Shown: positions 17,333-27,617 of the stretch, in pieces
How the letters are laid out: each line of letters starts with the position of its first letter
Numbering within the stretch: the first letter of the stretch is position 1
Source of the DNA: Streptomyces triculaminicus
GTDB taxonomy: Bacteria; Actinomycetota; Actinomycetes; Streptomycetales; Streptomycetaceae
DNA length: 64,000 nt
Assembly: GCF_017349075.1 (NCBI RefSeq)
Contig: NZ_JAFMOF010000001.1
Location: 1,922,001 to 1,986,000 of the forward strand
Direction of reading: 5' to 3'
Position numbers and translations under genes: made by a program
The notes under the pieces: generated by a model
Databases searched by the model: none
Seen by the model: the letters and a program-made list of their open reading frames with translations, nothing else
Told to the model about the DNA's origin: nothing

Positions 17333-17661
17333 CCCGCGTGCGCCTCTCGTGCGTGACGCCGCACCGCGACCGTCGCCGCCACCGCGCTTTGCGTGCCCCC
17401 GCCGTCGACGGCCCGCCGCTGCGCGGCCCGCAGCGACACGCACTCCTCGCACCCCAACGCGGCCGCCACCCGCTCCTCCCGCGTCGCCAGCCGCAACGCC
17501 GTCGGCGGCACCTCCCATTCCCGACCACCATCCGGACGCCGCACCTGCACCCGCGGCCCCATGGTTCCCATGACTTGCGCGAGCGCTCCGCTGCGCGTGT
17601 CGATCACATACGTCCCCTCGCGATACGTCATCGCCTCCGACGGGGTGGTGTCGTCGTACAC
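17329..17661 (-). CDS. Conserved small protein upstream of an XRE/DUF397 pair
   Basis: 110 residues. The core is MTYREGTYVIDTRSGALAQ then VMGTMGPRVQVRRPDGGREW and an ALRLATREER helix, a pattern I recall from small Streptomyces proteins encoded next to DUF5753/DUF397 modules. The C-terminal part has one C-x2-C (GCEECVSL). GTG 17661 was chosen because GAAGGGACC precedes it by about 7 bases; ATG 17631 at MTYREG is the alternative and has GGAGG too close to it. It is divergent from the XRE regulator 117 bases away. The function is unknown. Confidence 0.65.
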   Translation of the reverse strand: MYDDTTPSEAMTYREGTYVIDTRSGALAQVMGTMGPRVQVRRPDGGREWEVPPTALRLATREERVAAALGCEECVSLRAAQRRAVDGGGTQSAVAATVAVRRHAREAHAG

Positions 17662-17778
17662 AGCAGGTCCCTTCGGGGTTCGTTCTTCACGGACTGCGTC
17701 CGAATGCTCGCCGTGCGCAGCTACGCTCCGGAAGGGGGTCCAGCTCTCCAACGCCACCGTCAAGAAGTGGAGTTAGCC

Positions 17779-18612
17779 ATGGCCAAAGACCTGGGCGCAC
17801 AAGGCCCGTCCATCGCCAGGCAGGCCTACGGCGAGGAGCTACGGCTACGGCGCGAGGCCGCCGACCACACGCAGCAGTCGCTCGCCGACGCCGTCGTCTG
17901 CTCGCCGTCGCTGATCGCCCACATCGAGGCCGGGCGGCGCAAGCCGCGCGTCGAGGACGCGAGGCGGTTGGACAACGAGCTGGGTACGGACGGCTTCTTC
18001 GAACGGTTCCTGCCGACGCTCGACATCGGACGGTTCGCCACGTACTTCGCGCAGGTCGTGGAACTGGAGGCCCTGGCCAGCTGCATTCAGGGGTACGGAG
18101 CCGCCCTGGTTCCCGGCGTACTGCAGGTCGAGCCCTACGCCCGGGCCATCTTCCGGTCCGGAACCGCCAACACCTCGGCAGCGGATGTTGACAGGCGCGT
18201 CGTCAAGCGCCTCGAGCGCGCACGAATCCTCGATGGCACCGATGGCCCTGTGCTGTGGGCGCTGCTGGATGAGGGTGTGCTGCGGAGGGTGGTCGGCGGA
18301 CCGGCCGTGATGGCCGCCCAGCTACGCCATATCGCCATGCTGGCAAGCATCGGCCGTGTCCGGGTTCACGTGCTTCCCTTCAGTTCTGGCGCACACGCGC
18401 TCGCCGAGAGCATGGTGTCCCTGATGAAGTTCGACGAGGCCCCACCGCTGGCGTACGTTGAGGGGCTAAGGACCGGGCACCTGCACGACGATCCGGCGAC
18501 GGTCGCCCAGTGCCAGGCCTCGTACGACCTCGCGCTGGGGGACGCGCTGTCGGCCCGGGCATCGCTGGACCTGATCACTTCAGTGGCAGAGGAGTACGAA
18601 CATGCGCTGTGA
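17779..18612 (+). CDS. XRE-family regulator with DUF5753 domain
   Basis: 277 residues. The N-terminal HTH (YGEELRLRREAADHTQQS, SPSLIAHIEAGRRKPR) is followed by the DUF5753 domain (ALASCIQGYGAALVPGVLQ, EPYARAIFR, PVLWALLDEGVLRRVVGG, RVRVHVLPFSSGAH). These BldB/WhiJ-associated regulators act together with a small DUF397 protein encoded immediately downstream, and here that gene overlaps the stop by 11 bases. The target is probably local. A CGGAC-TGC-GTCCG dyad at 17690-17702 lies in the divergent spacer and is a possible operator. Confidence 0.93.
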   Translation: MAKDLGAQGPSIARQAYGEELRLRREAADHTQQSLADAVVCSPSLIAHIEAGRRKPRVEDARRLDNELGTDGFFERFLPTLDIGRFATYFAQVVELEALASCIQGYGAALVPGVLQVEPYARAIFRSGTANTSAADVDRRVVKRLERARILDGTDGPVLWALLDEGVLRRVVGGPAVMAAQLRHIAMLASIGRVRVHVLPFSSGAHALAESMVSLMKFDEAPPLAYVEGLRTGHLHDDPATVAQCQASYDLALGDALSARASLDLITSVAEEYEHAL

Positions 18613-18883
18613 GCACCACATATCGCCTGAGTGGCGCAAGTCGAGCTACAGCGGTCACGGCGACGACCAAGGCGGCAGCAGCTGCATCGAAGTTCTGGCC
18701 GCTTGGCGCAAGTCGAGTTACAGCTCTGCCGGGGACGACGACGGCAGCGACAACTGCCTCGAGGTCAACGACGCCGCCCCCACCCTCGTCCGCGTCCGCG
18801 ACTCCAAGCGGCGGCAGCGCCCCGGCCCCGTCTTGACGGTCCCCTCGTCAAGCTGGGCCGCCTTCCTCCGCACCCTGCGGTAG
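18602..18883 (+). CDS. DUF397 protein with an internally duplicated module
   Basis: 93 residues, partner of the upstream DUF5753 regulator (overlap of 11 bases). DUF397 normally starts with one W-R-K-S-S-Y-S motif and ends with an RDSK...W-x-x-F tail. Here the motif occurs twice, EWRKSSYSGHGDDQGGS then SCIEV, followed by AAWRKSSYSSAGDDDGS and NCLEV, so the N-terminal half has been duplicated in tandem before a single tail (VRVRDSKRRQRPGP, SSSWAAFLRTL). These small proteins modulate the paired XRE regulator. Confidence 0.9.
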   Translation: MRCEHHISPEWRKSSYSGHGDDQGGSSCIEVLAAWRKSSYSSAGDDDGSDNCLEVNDAAPTLVRVRDSKRRQRPGPVLTVPSSSWAAFLRTLR

Positions 18884-18886
18884 CCG

Positions 18887-19408
18887 TCAGGCCTCGTACC
18901 GCTTCGCGATCTCCCGCAGCCGCTCCCTTTCGCGCCCTGCCATGTACAGATGGCCCAGGTCGAGGGCCATCAGGGCGCGCCCGGAGATGTAGTGGACGTC
19001 GAGGCGGTCGAACATGGTCAGGTTCGGGGTGTTGAAGAGGAGCCGTCGCCGCGTGTACTCGATGGACCCCCTGAGCACGTCCCGGTCGCCTCGCTGCTTC
19101 GTCGACAGACGGCTCCGCAGCTCGTCCTTCACGTAGTCGCGGACCTGGGCGTCCGCCTCGTGGGCGCGTGGGGCGGCCGGGTAGTGGGGGTGGTCGGCCC
19201 ATTCGGCCGCCTCGTCCTCCAGATCCTCCAGGCATCGCCGCGCCACGTCGAGGCTGTCGTCCTCGAGGGACTCCCGCACGATCTCGAGCTTGTGGGTCAG
19301 CGTTTTCCGCGCCACGGCGTCGGTGCTGTATCGCGGTCGCGACGCCAGGAAGCTTGCGAGCACCTCGGCCCGCTGGTTCACCTCGCTGCGCTCCCAGGTC
19401 TTCTCCAT
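18887..19408 (-). CDS. Helical protein of unknown function
   Basis: 173 residues, charged and mostly alpha-helical (HKLEIVRESLEDDSLDVARR, CLEDLEDEAAEWADHP), no signal peptide or membrane segment. It ends with a basic helix (MAGRERERLREIAKRYEA). ATG 19408 is the clearest start; the frame stays open upstream for about 40 codons without a good ribosome site, so the true N-terminus could be longer. It converges with the DUF397 gene, whose stop is 3 bases away. I recognise no family. Confidence 0.55.
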   Translation of the reverse strand: MEKTWERSEVNQRAEVLASFLASRPRYSTDAVARKTLTHKLEIVRESLEDDSLDVARRCLEDLEDEAAEWADHPHYPAAPRAHEADAQVRDYVKDELRSRLSTKQRGDRDVLRGSIEYTRRRLLFNTPNLTMFDRLDVHYISGRALMALDLGHLYMAGRERERLREIAKRYEA

Positions 19409-19606
19409 CAGGCGGCAGATTCGCGCCAAGTCGTCACCGTTCCCTCGTGTGCATCCTCCGGCCCGCTGACCGGCGGCCCCGCACCCTACCCCGGCCCCAC
19501 CCACGCTGGCCTGCGGATTTATCGCGCACCCCGACACCTCCCCGGGGCTACCCCCTCCGCCCCTAGGTGGATCTCCGGATGGTCACGGGCGTCGCACTCA
19601 ACCACC

Positions 19607-21154
19607 ATGGAACGCATGGCACTTACGAAGCGCTCAGCACTCTTACTGACCCTCTCCTCCGCCGCCGTCGCCGCCACTCTGGCCGCCCCGGCCCAGGCGG
19701 CCCAGGGGCCGGCCACCGCCCCCTCACTCACCTGGAAGCCCTGCTCGGCGGGCTCGGCCGGCTCGGCCACGGAGTGCGCCACGCTGCCCGTCCCGTTGGA
19801 CTACCGCAAGCCGACCGGCCCGCAGATCAACGTCGCCGTGTCCCGCCTGCGCAGCGACCGGCCCACCGCCCGGCGCGGCACGCTGCTGGTCATTCCCGGC
19901 GGGCCCGGCGGCTCGGGGAACGCCAAGCTCGCGGCCGTGGGTGAGGAGCTGCGGAAGGAGACGCGCGGGGCGTACGACATCGTCTCGCTCGATCCGCGTG
20001 GTGTGGGCGACAGCACGCGGGCCGACTGCAAGCTGGGCGAGGACGACCTCGAGTCCGCCGGCCTGCGGCCCTGGCCGGGGCCGGACGGTGACATAAGCGC
20101 CAGCGTCACCCGGTCCCGGCGCATCGCCGAGTCGTGCGTGCGCAACGGCGGGGAGGTGATCCGGTCGTTCTCCACGGCCAACGAGGTGCGGGACATCGAC
20201 CGCTTCCGGCAGGCGCTCGGCGAGGACAAGCTGTCGGCGTGGGGGACGTCGTACGGGACGTACGTAGGGGCGGTGTACGCGCAGAAGTACCCGAAGCACA
20301 CCGACCGCTGGGTGCTCGACAGCAGTGGCGACCCGGATCCGAGCCGGGCCGAGCGCGGGTGGCTGGCGAACATGTCGGGGGCGGCGGACGACCGGTTCCC
20401 GGACTTCGCCAAGTGGGCGGCCGACCCCGGGCTCGCCAAGGAGCACAGGGTCGCCGAGCGGGCCGGGGACGTACGGCCGCTGTTCCTCTCGCTCGCGGAG
20501 AAGCTCGACCGCGTGCCCGCGCGGTCGGCGGACGGCAAGCCGCAGCTCACCGGCAACCGGCTGCGCGCGGAGATGCAGCAGTCGCTCTACAGCGACAGGA
20601 GCTTCGACCGGCTGGCCGCGCTGATCGTCAAGGCCCGGGACGCCGGCGACAAGCCCGTGCCCTACGAGCCGGGGCTCATATCGTCGGCCGACGCCGCCGT
20701 GAGCGTCGGCGTCATCTGCAACGACGTGCGCTGGCCGGGTTCGATACCGGACTACGCCCGTGCCGTGAAGGCCGACCGGGCCAGGCATCCGCTGACCAAC
20801 GGCATGCCGGTGGGTGTCATGCCGTGCGCGTTCTGGCCGGACGGGCCCGCCGACAAGCCGACCCGCATCACCTCCGACGGGCCGTCGAACGTCCTCATGG
20901 TGCAGTACCTGCGCGACCCCGCGACCCCGCACCGTGGGGCGCTGAAGATGCGCGAGGCCTTCGGCGACCGGGCCCGCATGGTGAGCGTCGACGCCGGTGG
21001 GCACGGCGTCTACCTCGGCAGCGGAGATCTCGTCGACAGCGGCGACAAGCGCGCCAACGCCTGCGCCGACCGCGCAGTGACCACCTTCCTCACCACCGGC
21101 CGCCGACCCGCGTCGGACGGCCTGTGCACCGCAGCCGGAATGAAAGCGAAGTGA
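19607..21154 (+). CDS. Secreted alpha/beta hydrolase, tripeptidyl aminopeptidase (SlpD/SlpE, mycelium-associated) type
   Basis: 515 residues. The signal peptide runs from about 4 to 35 (KRSALLLTLSSAAVAATLAA, then PAQAA). Family features: CATLPVPLDYRKP, the oxyanion LLVIPGGPGGSG, SLDPRGVGDS, the nucleophile in WGTSYGTYVG (S215), and C-terminal YLRDPATPHRGA (Asp) and DAGGHGVYLG (His). The TAP-like C-terminal domain is present. These exported peptidases remove tripeptides or process secreted proteins. ATG 19607 and 19616 are both possible; neither has a clear ribosome site. Confidence 0.92.
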   Translation: MERMALTKRSALLLTLSSAAVAATLAAPAQAAQGPATAPSLTWKPCSAGSAGSATECATLPVPLDYRKPTGPQINVAVSRLRSDRPTARRGTLLVIPGGPGGSGNAKLAAVGEELRKETRGAYDIVSLDPRGVGDSTRADCKLGEDDLESAGLRPWPGPDGDISASVTRSRRIAESCVRNGGEVIRSFSTANEVRDIDRFRQALGEDKLSAWGTSYGTYVGAVYAQKYPKHTDRWVLDSSGDPDPSRAERGWLANMSGAADDRFPDFAKWAADPGLAKEHRVAERAGDVRPLFLSLAEKLDRVPARSADGKPQLTGNRLRAEMQQSLYSDRSFDRLAALIVKARDAGDKPVPYEPGLISSADAAVSVGVICNDVRWPGSIPDYARAVKADRARHPLTNGMPVGVMPCAFWPDGPADKPTRITSDGPSNVLMVQYLRDPATPHRGALKMREAFGDRARMVSVDAGGHGVYLGSGDLVDSGDKRANACADRAVTTFLTTGRRPASDGLCTAAGMKAK

Positions 21155-21172
21155 TCACGGTTATGGCCGGTC

Positions 21173-21760
21173 ATGACGGACACGATCAATCCCGAACAGC
21201 ACTCCACAGAGCGGAAGTTCCTCTTCCTCCTCGGTAGCTCCCGCACCGGCGGCAACACCGAGAAGCTCGCCCGCAAGGCCGCCGCCCAGCTCCCCGCCGA
21301 CGTGGAGCAGCAGTGGCTGCGGCTGCGCGACATGCCCCTGCCCGACTTCGACGACCTGCGGCACACCGGCGACCGCACCCGCCCGCTTCCCACCGGCGAC
21401 GAGAAGCTGCTGCTGGACGCCACCCTCGAGGCCACCGACCTCGTCATCGCGTCGCCGCTCTACTGGTACACCGTGTCCGCCGACACCAAGGTCTACCTGG
21501 ACTACTGGGCGGGCTGGCTGCACCTGCGCGAGCAGGTGCGGTTCAAGGAGCGGATGGCCGGCAAGAAGCTCTGGGGCATCACGGTGATCAGCGACGAGGA
21601 CCCCGCCAACGCCGACCCGCTGCTCGGCACGCTGCGCCTCACCGCCGACTACATGGGCATGGAGTGGGCCGGCGGGCTGGTCGGTCACGGCAACCGCCCG
21701 GACGACATCGACGCGGACACCGCGACGCTCACCGCCGCGAAGACCTTCTTTGCCGCGTAG
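21173..21760 (+). CDS. Flavodoxin-fold NAD(P)H-dependent FMN reductase-like protein
   Basis: 195 residues. The phosphate loop GSSRTGGNTEKLA near residue 21 binds FMN phosphate, followed by ASPLYWYTVSADTKVYLDYW, the isoalloxazine-contact segment of the NADPH-dependent FMN reductase/flavodoxin family. No transmembrane segment. ATG 21173 lies 18 bases after the preceding gene's stop, so co-transcription is possible but no functional link is evident. It probably reduces quinones or free flavin. Confidence 0.88.
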   Translation: MTDTINPEQHSTERKFLFLLGSSRTGGNTEKLARKAAAQLPADVEQQWLRLRDMPLPDFDDLRHTGDRTRPLPTGDEKLLLDATLEATDLVIASPLYWYTVSADTKVYLDYWAGWLHLREQVRFKERMAGKKLWGITVISDEDPANADPLLGTLRLTADYMGMEWAGGLVGHGNRPDDIDADTATLTAAKTFFAA

Positions 21761-21787
21761 GCGCCCAGAGGAGCAGAAGGGCGTGTG

Positions 21788-22006
21788 TCAGAAGAGCTGC
21801 TGCTGTCCGTCCATCGGCGGCTCTTCCGGGTCGAACAGCCGGGGTTCCGTGGCCAGCAGCGGCGCCGAGCGGCGTGAGCCGGGGCAGGAGACCAGCTCGT
21901 ACGAGAACGCGGGGCGGCGGCCCGGGGGGTCGTGGCGTGCGAAGCGTCCGCCGACGACGGCGATCTCTCGGGTGCATACGGGGCAGGTGCGGCGGGGTGA
22001 GGACAT
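21788..22006 (-). CDS. Small zinc-knuckle protein of unknown function
   Basis: 72 residues. RTCPVCTRE carries a C-x2-C pair, with a later Cys in YELVSCPGSR; the acidic C-terminus is FDPEEPPMDGQQQLF. ATG 22006 is close to, and on the same strand as, the mutase gene ending region only by proximity (31 bases from the mutase stop), so it could be the last gene of that transcript. A single zinc site is likely. Confidence 0.6.
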   Translation of the reverse strand: MSSPRRTCPVCTREIAVVGGRFARHDPPGRRPAFSYELVSCPGSRRSAPLLATEPRLFDPEEPPMDGQQQLF

Positions 22007-22037
22007 ACCTTCCAGTGTCCCCCAGCCCGGGGGCGGG

Positions 22038-23627
<1,590 letters not shown>

Positions 23628-23809
23628 GGGATGCCTCCCGCGCGCTCCGTTGCGGAAACTCCGCTTGGGACTGTAGCGGTGCGCGGGGGCGAGGAGTGGG
23701 GGGCGCGGGCAGAGCCGGGGGAAAGAGCTCCGCCCGCGCCGATGCGCGGAGCCGACGGTATGGGGGGAACTCCGGCTCCTGCGCAGCCGATGACCAGTCG
23801 GCTCACTTC

Positions 23810-24965
23810 TTACAGCGCCGTGCCCCCGGAAAACGTCACACCCGGTGCGGGCAGGGGCTCCAGGAGGCTGGTGTGGGGCTGGCTGCGGGTGCGCGGAGGA
23901 CGCGGAACGACCTGGTCGCCGCTGCCGCCCGAGGAGCCGTCGTCCGCTTCGTCGCCGTCGATGACGCTCAGCAGCCGCTCGCAGTACGCACGGATCGCCG
24001 CGGCGCCGCCGGCGCTGCGCTCGAGGGTGCGTACGCCCTCCTCGTCGAGGCCCGAGCCGCTGCCGCTCCGCTTTCCGTTCGTCAGGAACTCGCGGCACAG
24101 GCGGGCGGCCCAGGTCTGTCCGGTCTGGCCGCTCTGCCCGTCGTCCTTGTTCCCGTCGTCCTTGCCGGCGTCGCCGCCGGGCGGGGTGGCCGAGGGGGAG
24201 CGGCCCGGCCCGGTCTCCCTGCCTCCGGGGCGGGGGGGCGCCCTTGCCGGGGGTGCCGGAGGCGGACGGCTCGGAGCCGGCGCCCGAGTGCTTGCCCCCG
24301 GTCCGGCCGGGCGAGGGGGTGGCGCCCGGAGCGGTGGTGCCGGGGCCGACGGTCGCGGTGCCGGAACCCTCGGCGGCCGCCACGCTGCGGTCGGAGCCGG
24401 GCGACTTGGCGGCGCGGCCGAAGGGGCTGGGCAGCACGCCCGTACCGGCGGCCACCGCGACGCCGCCCACCGCGCAGCCGGCCAGCGTCAGCGCGAGGAC
24501 GGTCTTCAGGGGTCGGTCGAGGAAGGAACGGAGGGCGGAGAACGGTCTGGCGCGTCGGACCGCGGCGGGTGCGACGGGCGCGGCGGCGGAGGCGCGGGCC
24601 GCGCGGAACGCCGCGACCGCCGCCTCCTCGCCGGGAAGCGGGGCGTCGGCGGCCACGGAGGGCACGGCGAGGGAACGCAGCGCCGCCTCGAGCCGCTCGG
24701 CCACGATCCCGGCGTCGGCAGCCGTGCCGGCGGTGGCGGCATCGGTCACATCGGCTCCGCCGACGTTCGTCCCGGCCGCGCTCGTCACGCCCGTCGTGTC
24801 GGCGGTGCCCATCGCGCCCGCAGCGTTCGTCGTGTCCGTCGTGTCCGTCGTCAGAATCTTCGCGTTCTTCGCGTTCTTCTCGTCGCGACCCGCGACGAAA
24901 TCGCCGCGCAGCAGCCGCTCCACGGCGTCGTCATCCAGCCAGTCGTACCGGTGGTCGTCCGCCAT
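23810..24965 (-). pseudogene. Single-pass membrane protein coupled to an ECF sigma factor, frameshifted
   Basis: Starts with ATG 24965 overlapping the sigma stop (TGATG), the usual position of a sigma regulator. N-terminal [19 protein letters not shown], a basic segment, one transmembrane helix ([20 protein letters not shown]), then a Ser/Gly/Pro-rich linker. At the seven-G run 24232-24238 (C7 in the coding strand) the frame slips. Six C would restore a frame through [20 protein letters not shown], a C-containing helical domain, to the TAA at 23810-23812 (384 residues). As read, the unshifted frame runs into the mutase gene. No zinc anti-sigma HxxxCxxC motif is seen, so an anti-sigma role is inference from context. 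It may be intact if the extra base is a sequencing error. Confidence 0.7.
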
Positions 24966-25627
24966 CACATGTCCTTCTGCGTCCGCGCGCGCAATTGCGT
25001 CACACCGGCAGAAGCGTTCGGTCCGCTCGCGCCTGTGGGTGACTGCCGCTGTCCGGGGGTGGTGTCGCCGCCGACCAGTTCGGCCAGTCGGCGCAGGCCG
25101 CGGTGGGCGGCGGTGCGCACCGCGCCGGGGCGTTTGCCCAGCACACCGGCGGCGCTCTTGGCGTCGAGTCCGACGACCACGCGCAGGACGACGGCCTCGG
25201 CCTGGTCCTGCGGGAGCTGGCCGATGAGGGCGAAGGTCCGCCCGGTGCCGAGGGCCTCGAGGGCCTCCCCGGCGGTGTCCGCGTCGGCGGCCCGGCCGGC
25301 GAGTTCGCTCTCGTCGCCGCCGATGGCCGGCCGCCGGCCGCGCATCCGTATGTGGTCGAGCGCGCGGTTGCGGGCGATGCGGGCCGCCCAGCCGCGGAAC
25401 CGGTCGGCGTCGCCGGTGAACCGCTCGAGGTCGCGGGCTATCTGCAGCCACGCCTCCGAGGCCACGTCCTCCGCGTCCGCCTCGCCGACCAGCGTGCGTA
25501 CGTATCCGAGGAGTCGGGGATGCACGGCCCGGTAGACCGTACGGAATGCCGTCTCGTCCCCACCCTGCGCCGCGCGCACCGCGACGGTCAGCTCAGCGTC
25601 GTCCCCCTGCACGCTCTCATCCTGCAC
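24965..25627 (-). CDS. ECF-type RNA polymerase sigma factor
   Basis: About 220 residues. Region 2: [54 protein letters not shown]. Region 4: [40 protein letters not shown]. No C-terminal extension. Two adjacent GTG codons (25630, 25627) precede [11 protein letters not shown] used the second, and neither has a strong ribosome site. The stop overlaps the start of the membrane protein gene, and the DUF4328 gene ends 19 bases upstream on the same strand, so the three are probably one transcript. Confidence 0.9.
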   Translation of the reverse strand: MQDESVQGDDAELTVAVRAAQGGDETAFRTVYRAVHPRLLGYVRTLVGEADAEDVASEAWLQIARDLERFTGDADRFRGWAARIARNRALDHIRMRGRRPAIGGDESELAGRAADADTAGEALEALGTGRTFALIGQLPQDQAEAVVLRVVVGLDAKSAAGVLGKRPGAVRTAAHRGLRRLAELVGGDTTPGQRQSPTGASGPNASAGVTQLRARTQKDM

Positions 25628-25646
25628 CACGTACCGTGCCCGTGGT

Positions 25647-26687
25647 TCAGTAGCCGGCCGGACCGCTGCCGAAAGGATTCTGCGGCGGCGGGGCGCTGGG
25701 CGGAGGACCGTACGGCGCACCGTACGGCGGCGGGACCGGGCCGCCGGGCTGCATGGGAGGCATGGCGGGCGGCATCGCGGGGGCCCAGCCCTGGGCCGGA
25801 GCGGGCGCGCCGTAAGGCATGCCGGGCGCCATACCGGGCGCCATGGGCGGCATGCCGCCCATGGCCCGCTGCTCCTGCATCCCGGACAACTGCCGGACGA
25901 CGAGCAGCGCGAGCACGGCGGCCGCGGCGGAGAGCAGCTCCGACAGGCCGCTGACCGCGAGCGAGCTGCTGAGCGTGTCGAGGGCGTCGCCGGGGTCCGA
26001 GCCGACGGACGCGTGGATCTTGCTGTTGGCCGACTGGTACATGGACGTTCCGATCCCGCCGACCACCATGCTCGCCAGCCACACCGTCCACCAGGCGTTG
26101 AGCAGGCCCTTGGGCGCGCTCTGCGGGCCCGCCGGGGAGCTGGCGCGGTAGATGTCGTTGGCCATCTGCTTGGGGAACCAGAAGTTGACGACCGGCGTGA
26201 TCCACGCGCCCACCGCCCAGCCGCTGCCGAAGCGGTGCGTACCGGGCGCGAAGACCTCGGCGTTGAGCCGCATCCGGCGGAACCAGATGACCCACAGCAC
26301 GCCTGTCACCAGCATCGACAGCATCTGCAGGATGGTCATCGAGCGCGCGAAGTCGTCCGCGTCGTTGATCTTCTCGCGGTCCATGGCCATGAAGCCGCCG
26401 CTGATGACGTCCTGGACGGCGCTGCGCTGCTGGCCGGTCGCGGCCACGTGGAGCAGCGCCACCAGGACGCACACGCTCAGCAGCACCATCACCGCGATGC
26501 GCACGCCGCGCCGCAGGTCGACCCCGCCGACGGGCAGGCCCATCGGCGCGGGCGGGGGCGGCGGATAGCCGTAGCCCGCCGGGGCGGCCGCCACCGGGGC
26601 CGCCGCCGGCTGCTGGTACGCCCCGCACGCGGCGCAGCGTCCGTCGGGGCCCACGGCGGTGGCGCGGCAATGACCGCACGGATACAT
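25647..26687 (-). CDS. DUF4328 membrane protein with N-terminal zinc ribbon
   Basis: 346 residues. The N-terminus PCGHCRATAVGPDGRCAACG is a C-x2-C/C-x2-C ribbon, then a Pro/Gly-rich linker, then membrane helices at about 62-82, 120-138, 175-190 and 255-275. The DUF4328 signature is the WVIWFRRMRLNAEVFAPG stretch with GWAVGAWITPVVNFWFPKQM. The C-terminal 90 residues are Pro/Gly/Met-rich low complexity. ATG 26687 is the only good start. It leads the sigma/membrane protein cluster. The function is unknown. Confidence 0.88.
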   Translation of the reverse strand: MYPCGHCRATAVGPDGRCAACGAYQQPAAAPVAAAPAGYGYPPPPPAPMGLPVGGVDLRRGVRIAVMVLLSVCVLVALLHVAATGQQRSAVQDVISGGFMAMDREKINDADDFARSMTILQMLSMLVTGVLWVIWFRRMRLNAEVFAPGTHRFGSGWAVGAWITPVVNFWFPKQMANDIYRASSPAGPQSAPKGLLNAWWTVWLASMVVGGIGTSMYQSANSKIHASVGSDPGDALDTLSSSLAVSGLSELLSAAAAVLALLVVRQLSGMQEQRAMGGMPPMAPGMAPGMPYGAPAPAQGWAPAMPPAMPPMQPGGPVPPPYGAPYGPPPSAPPPQNPFGSGPAGY

Positions 26688-26885
26688 CTCTACTGACCCC
26701 CAGAGTGGTGGCCCGGCTCCCGGCCACAGGGAAAACGTCTACGAGCGGGTGATACTACGCGCCCGGCGTGCGCCCCTGAGCGCTACCGGCCACGTTTGCG
26801 CCTACCCGCCAGTACCCGGGGTGTGACGAATTTTCGATTAACGACGCTGTAAGGAGTGCGTACCTCACCAGGGTTCGCAACGGGC

Positions 26886-26931
26886 GGGCGGCCGGGGCCT
26901 CTCCTGTGGGGGGTGGCGGCCCCGGCCGCCC
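26886..26931 (-). terminator. Strong hairpin downstream of the 174-residue gene
   Basis: A perfect 14-bp inverted repeat, GGGCGGCCGGGGCC (26886-26899) and its complement (26918-26931), with an 18-base loop, 48 bases past the minus-strand stop at 26979. The surrounding 26688-26978 spacer otherwise holds only an AT-richer patch (about 26825-26860) that may be promoter sequence for DUF4328. Confidence 0.65.
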
Positions 26932-26978
26932 TCCGTCCGTACACCTCTACGTTCATCTCTACGTTCGTACGTCGCCGC

Positions 26979-27503
26979 TCAGCGGCCGGCGAGCGGCTCC
27001 ACCATGCCGAGCCGCGCCAGGAGTTCGTGGAAGAGGTTCTCGACCAGCGGCTCGGGGTCGGCGGCCAGCACTCCCGCCAGCTCCGCCGCGTCCGCCGCGT
27101 GCCCGGCCTCCGCCGCCCAGGCGGCGCAGTCGGCCGCGGCCGCCTCGGGGGTGGGGAAGAGTTCGTCGAGGCCGAGTTCGGTGTCGGCCATGTAGCGGGC
27201 CAGCGGGGTCCGGCCCAGGCACGCGGACCAACTCGCGCCGCCGGGGTGGGCGCCGCCGACGACCGCGCAGTCGCTCTCCATGACGTAGGCGGCCAGCGCC
27301 GGGGCGCCGGTCTCGTCGGCGAGCGCGCGCACGAGCGCGTCCACGCCGGCCGGTTCGGGTGGGCCGGGGTGCCGCCACAGCTGCCAGCCGCCGGCGAAGG
27401 TCCCGGCCGGTATCAGGTGTTCACGGCTCGCGGCGAGGACCGGGCACTCGGCGAGTGCCCGGTCGCCGCCGCGGCCGAGGAGTAAGTAGCCCCAGAAGCC
27501 CAT
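26979..27503 (-). CDS. Protein of unknown function, 174 residues
   Basis: Begins MGFWGYLLLGRGGDRALAEC; ATG 27503 has AGGGGAACG in front. Further features: GGWQLWRHPGPPEPAGVDAL, VMESDCAVVGGAHPGG, and an Ala-rich helical C-terminus. No membrane helices or signal peptide. The pattern recalls short actinobacterial proteins annotated only as hypothetical. Leucine codon 7 (27483-27485) is TTA, suggesting bldA-dependent, development-linked expression. It lies downstream of the glycosyltransferase gene on the same strand with a 114-base gap. Confidence 0.7.
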   Translation of the reverse strand: MGFWGYLLLGRGGDRALAECPVLAASREHLIPAGTFAGGWQLWRHPGPPEPAGVDALVRALADETGAPALAAYVMESDCAVVGGAHPGGASWSACLGRTPLARYMADTELGLDELFPTPEAAAADCAAWAAEAGHAADAAELAGVLAADPEPLVENLFHELLARLGMVEPLAGR

Positions 27504-27617
27504 GAGCGTTCCCCTTCGGTCTGTTCGTCTCCACGAACGTTTCCGTCCGCGAAACAAACGGCTCTGGGACGTACAGCGCGGCGGGCTCCTCTTGCGTCAC
27601 ATCCGCCACGGGCGGGC

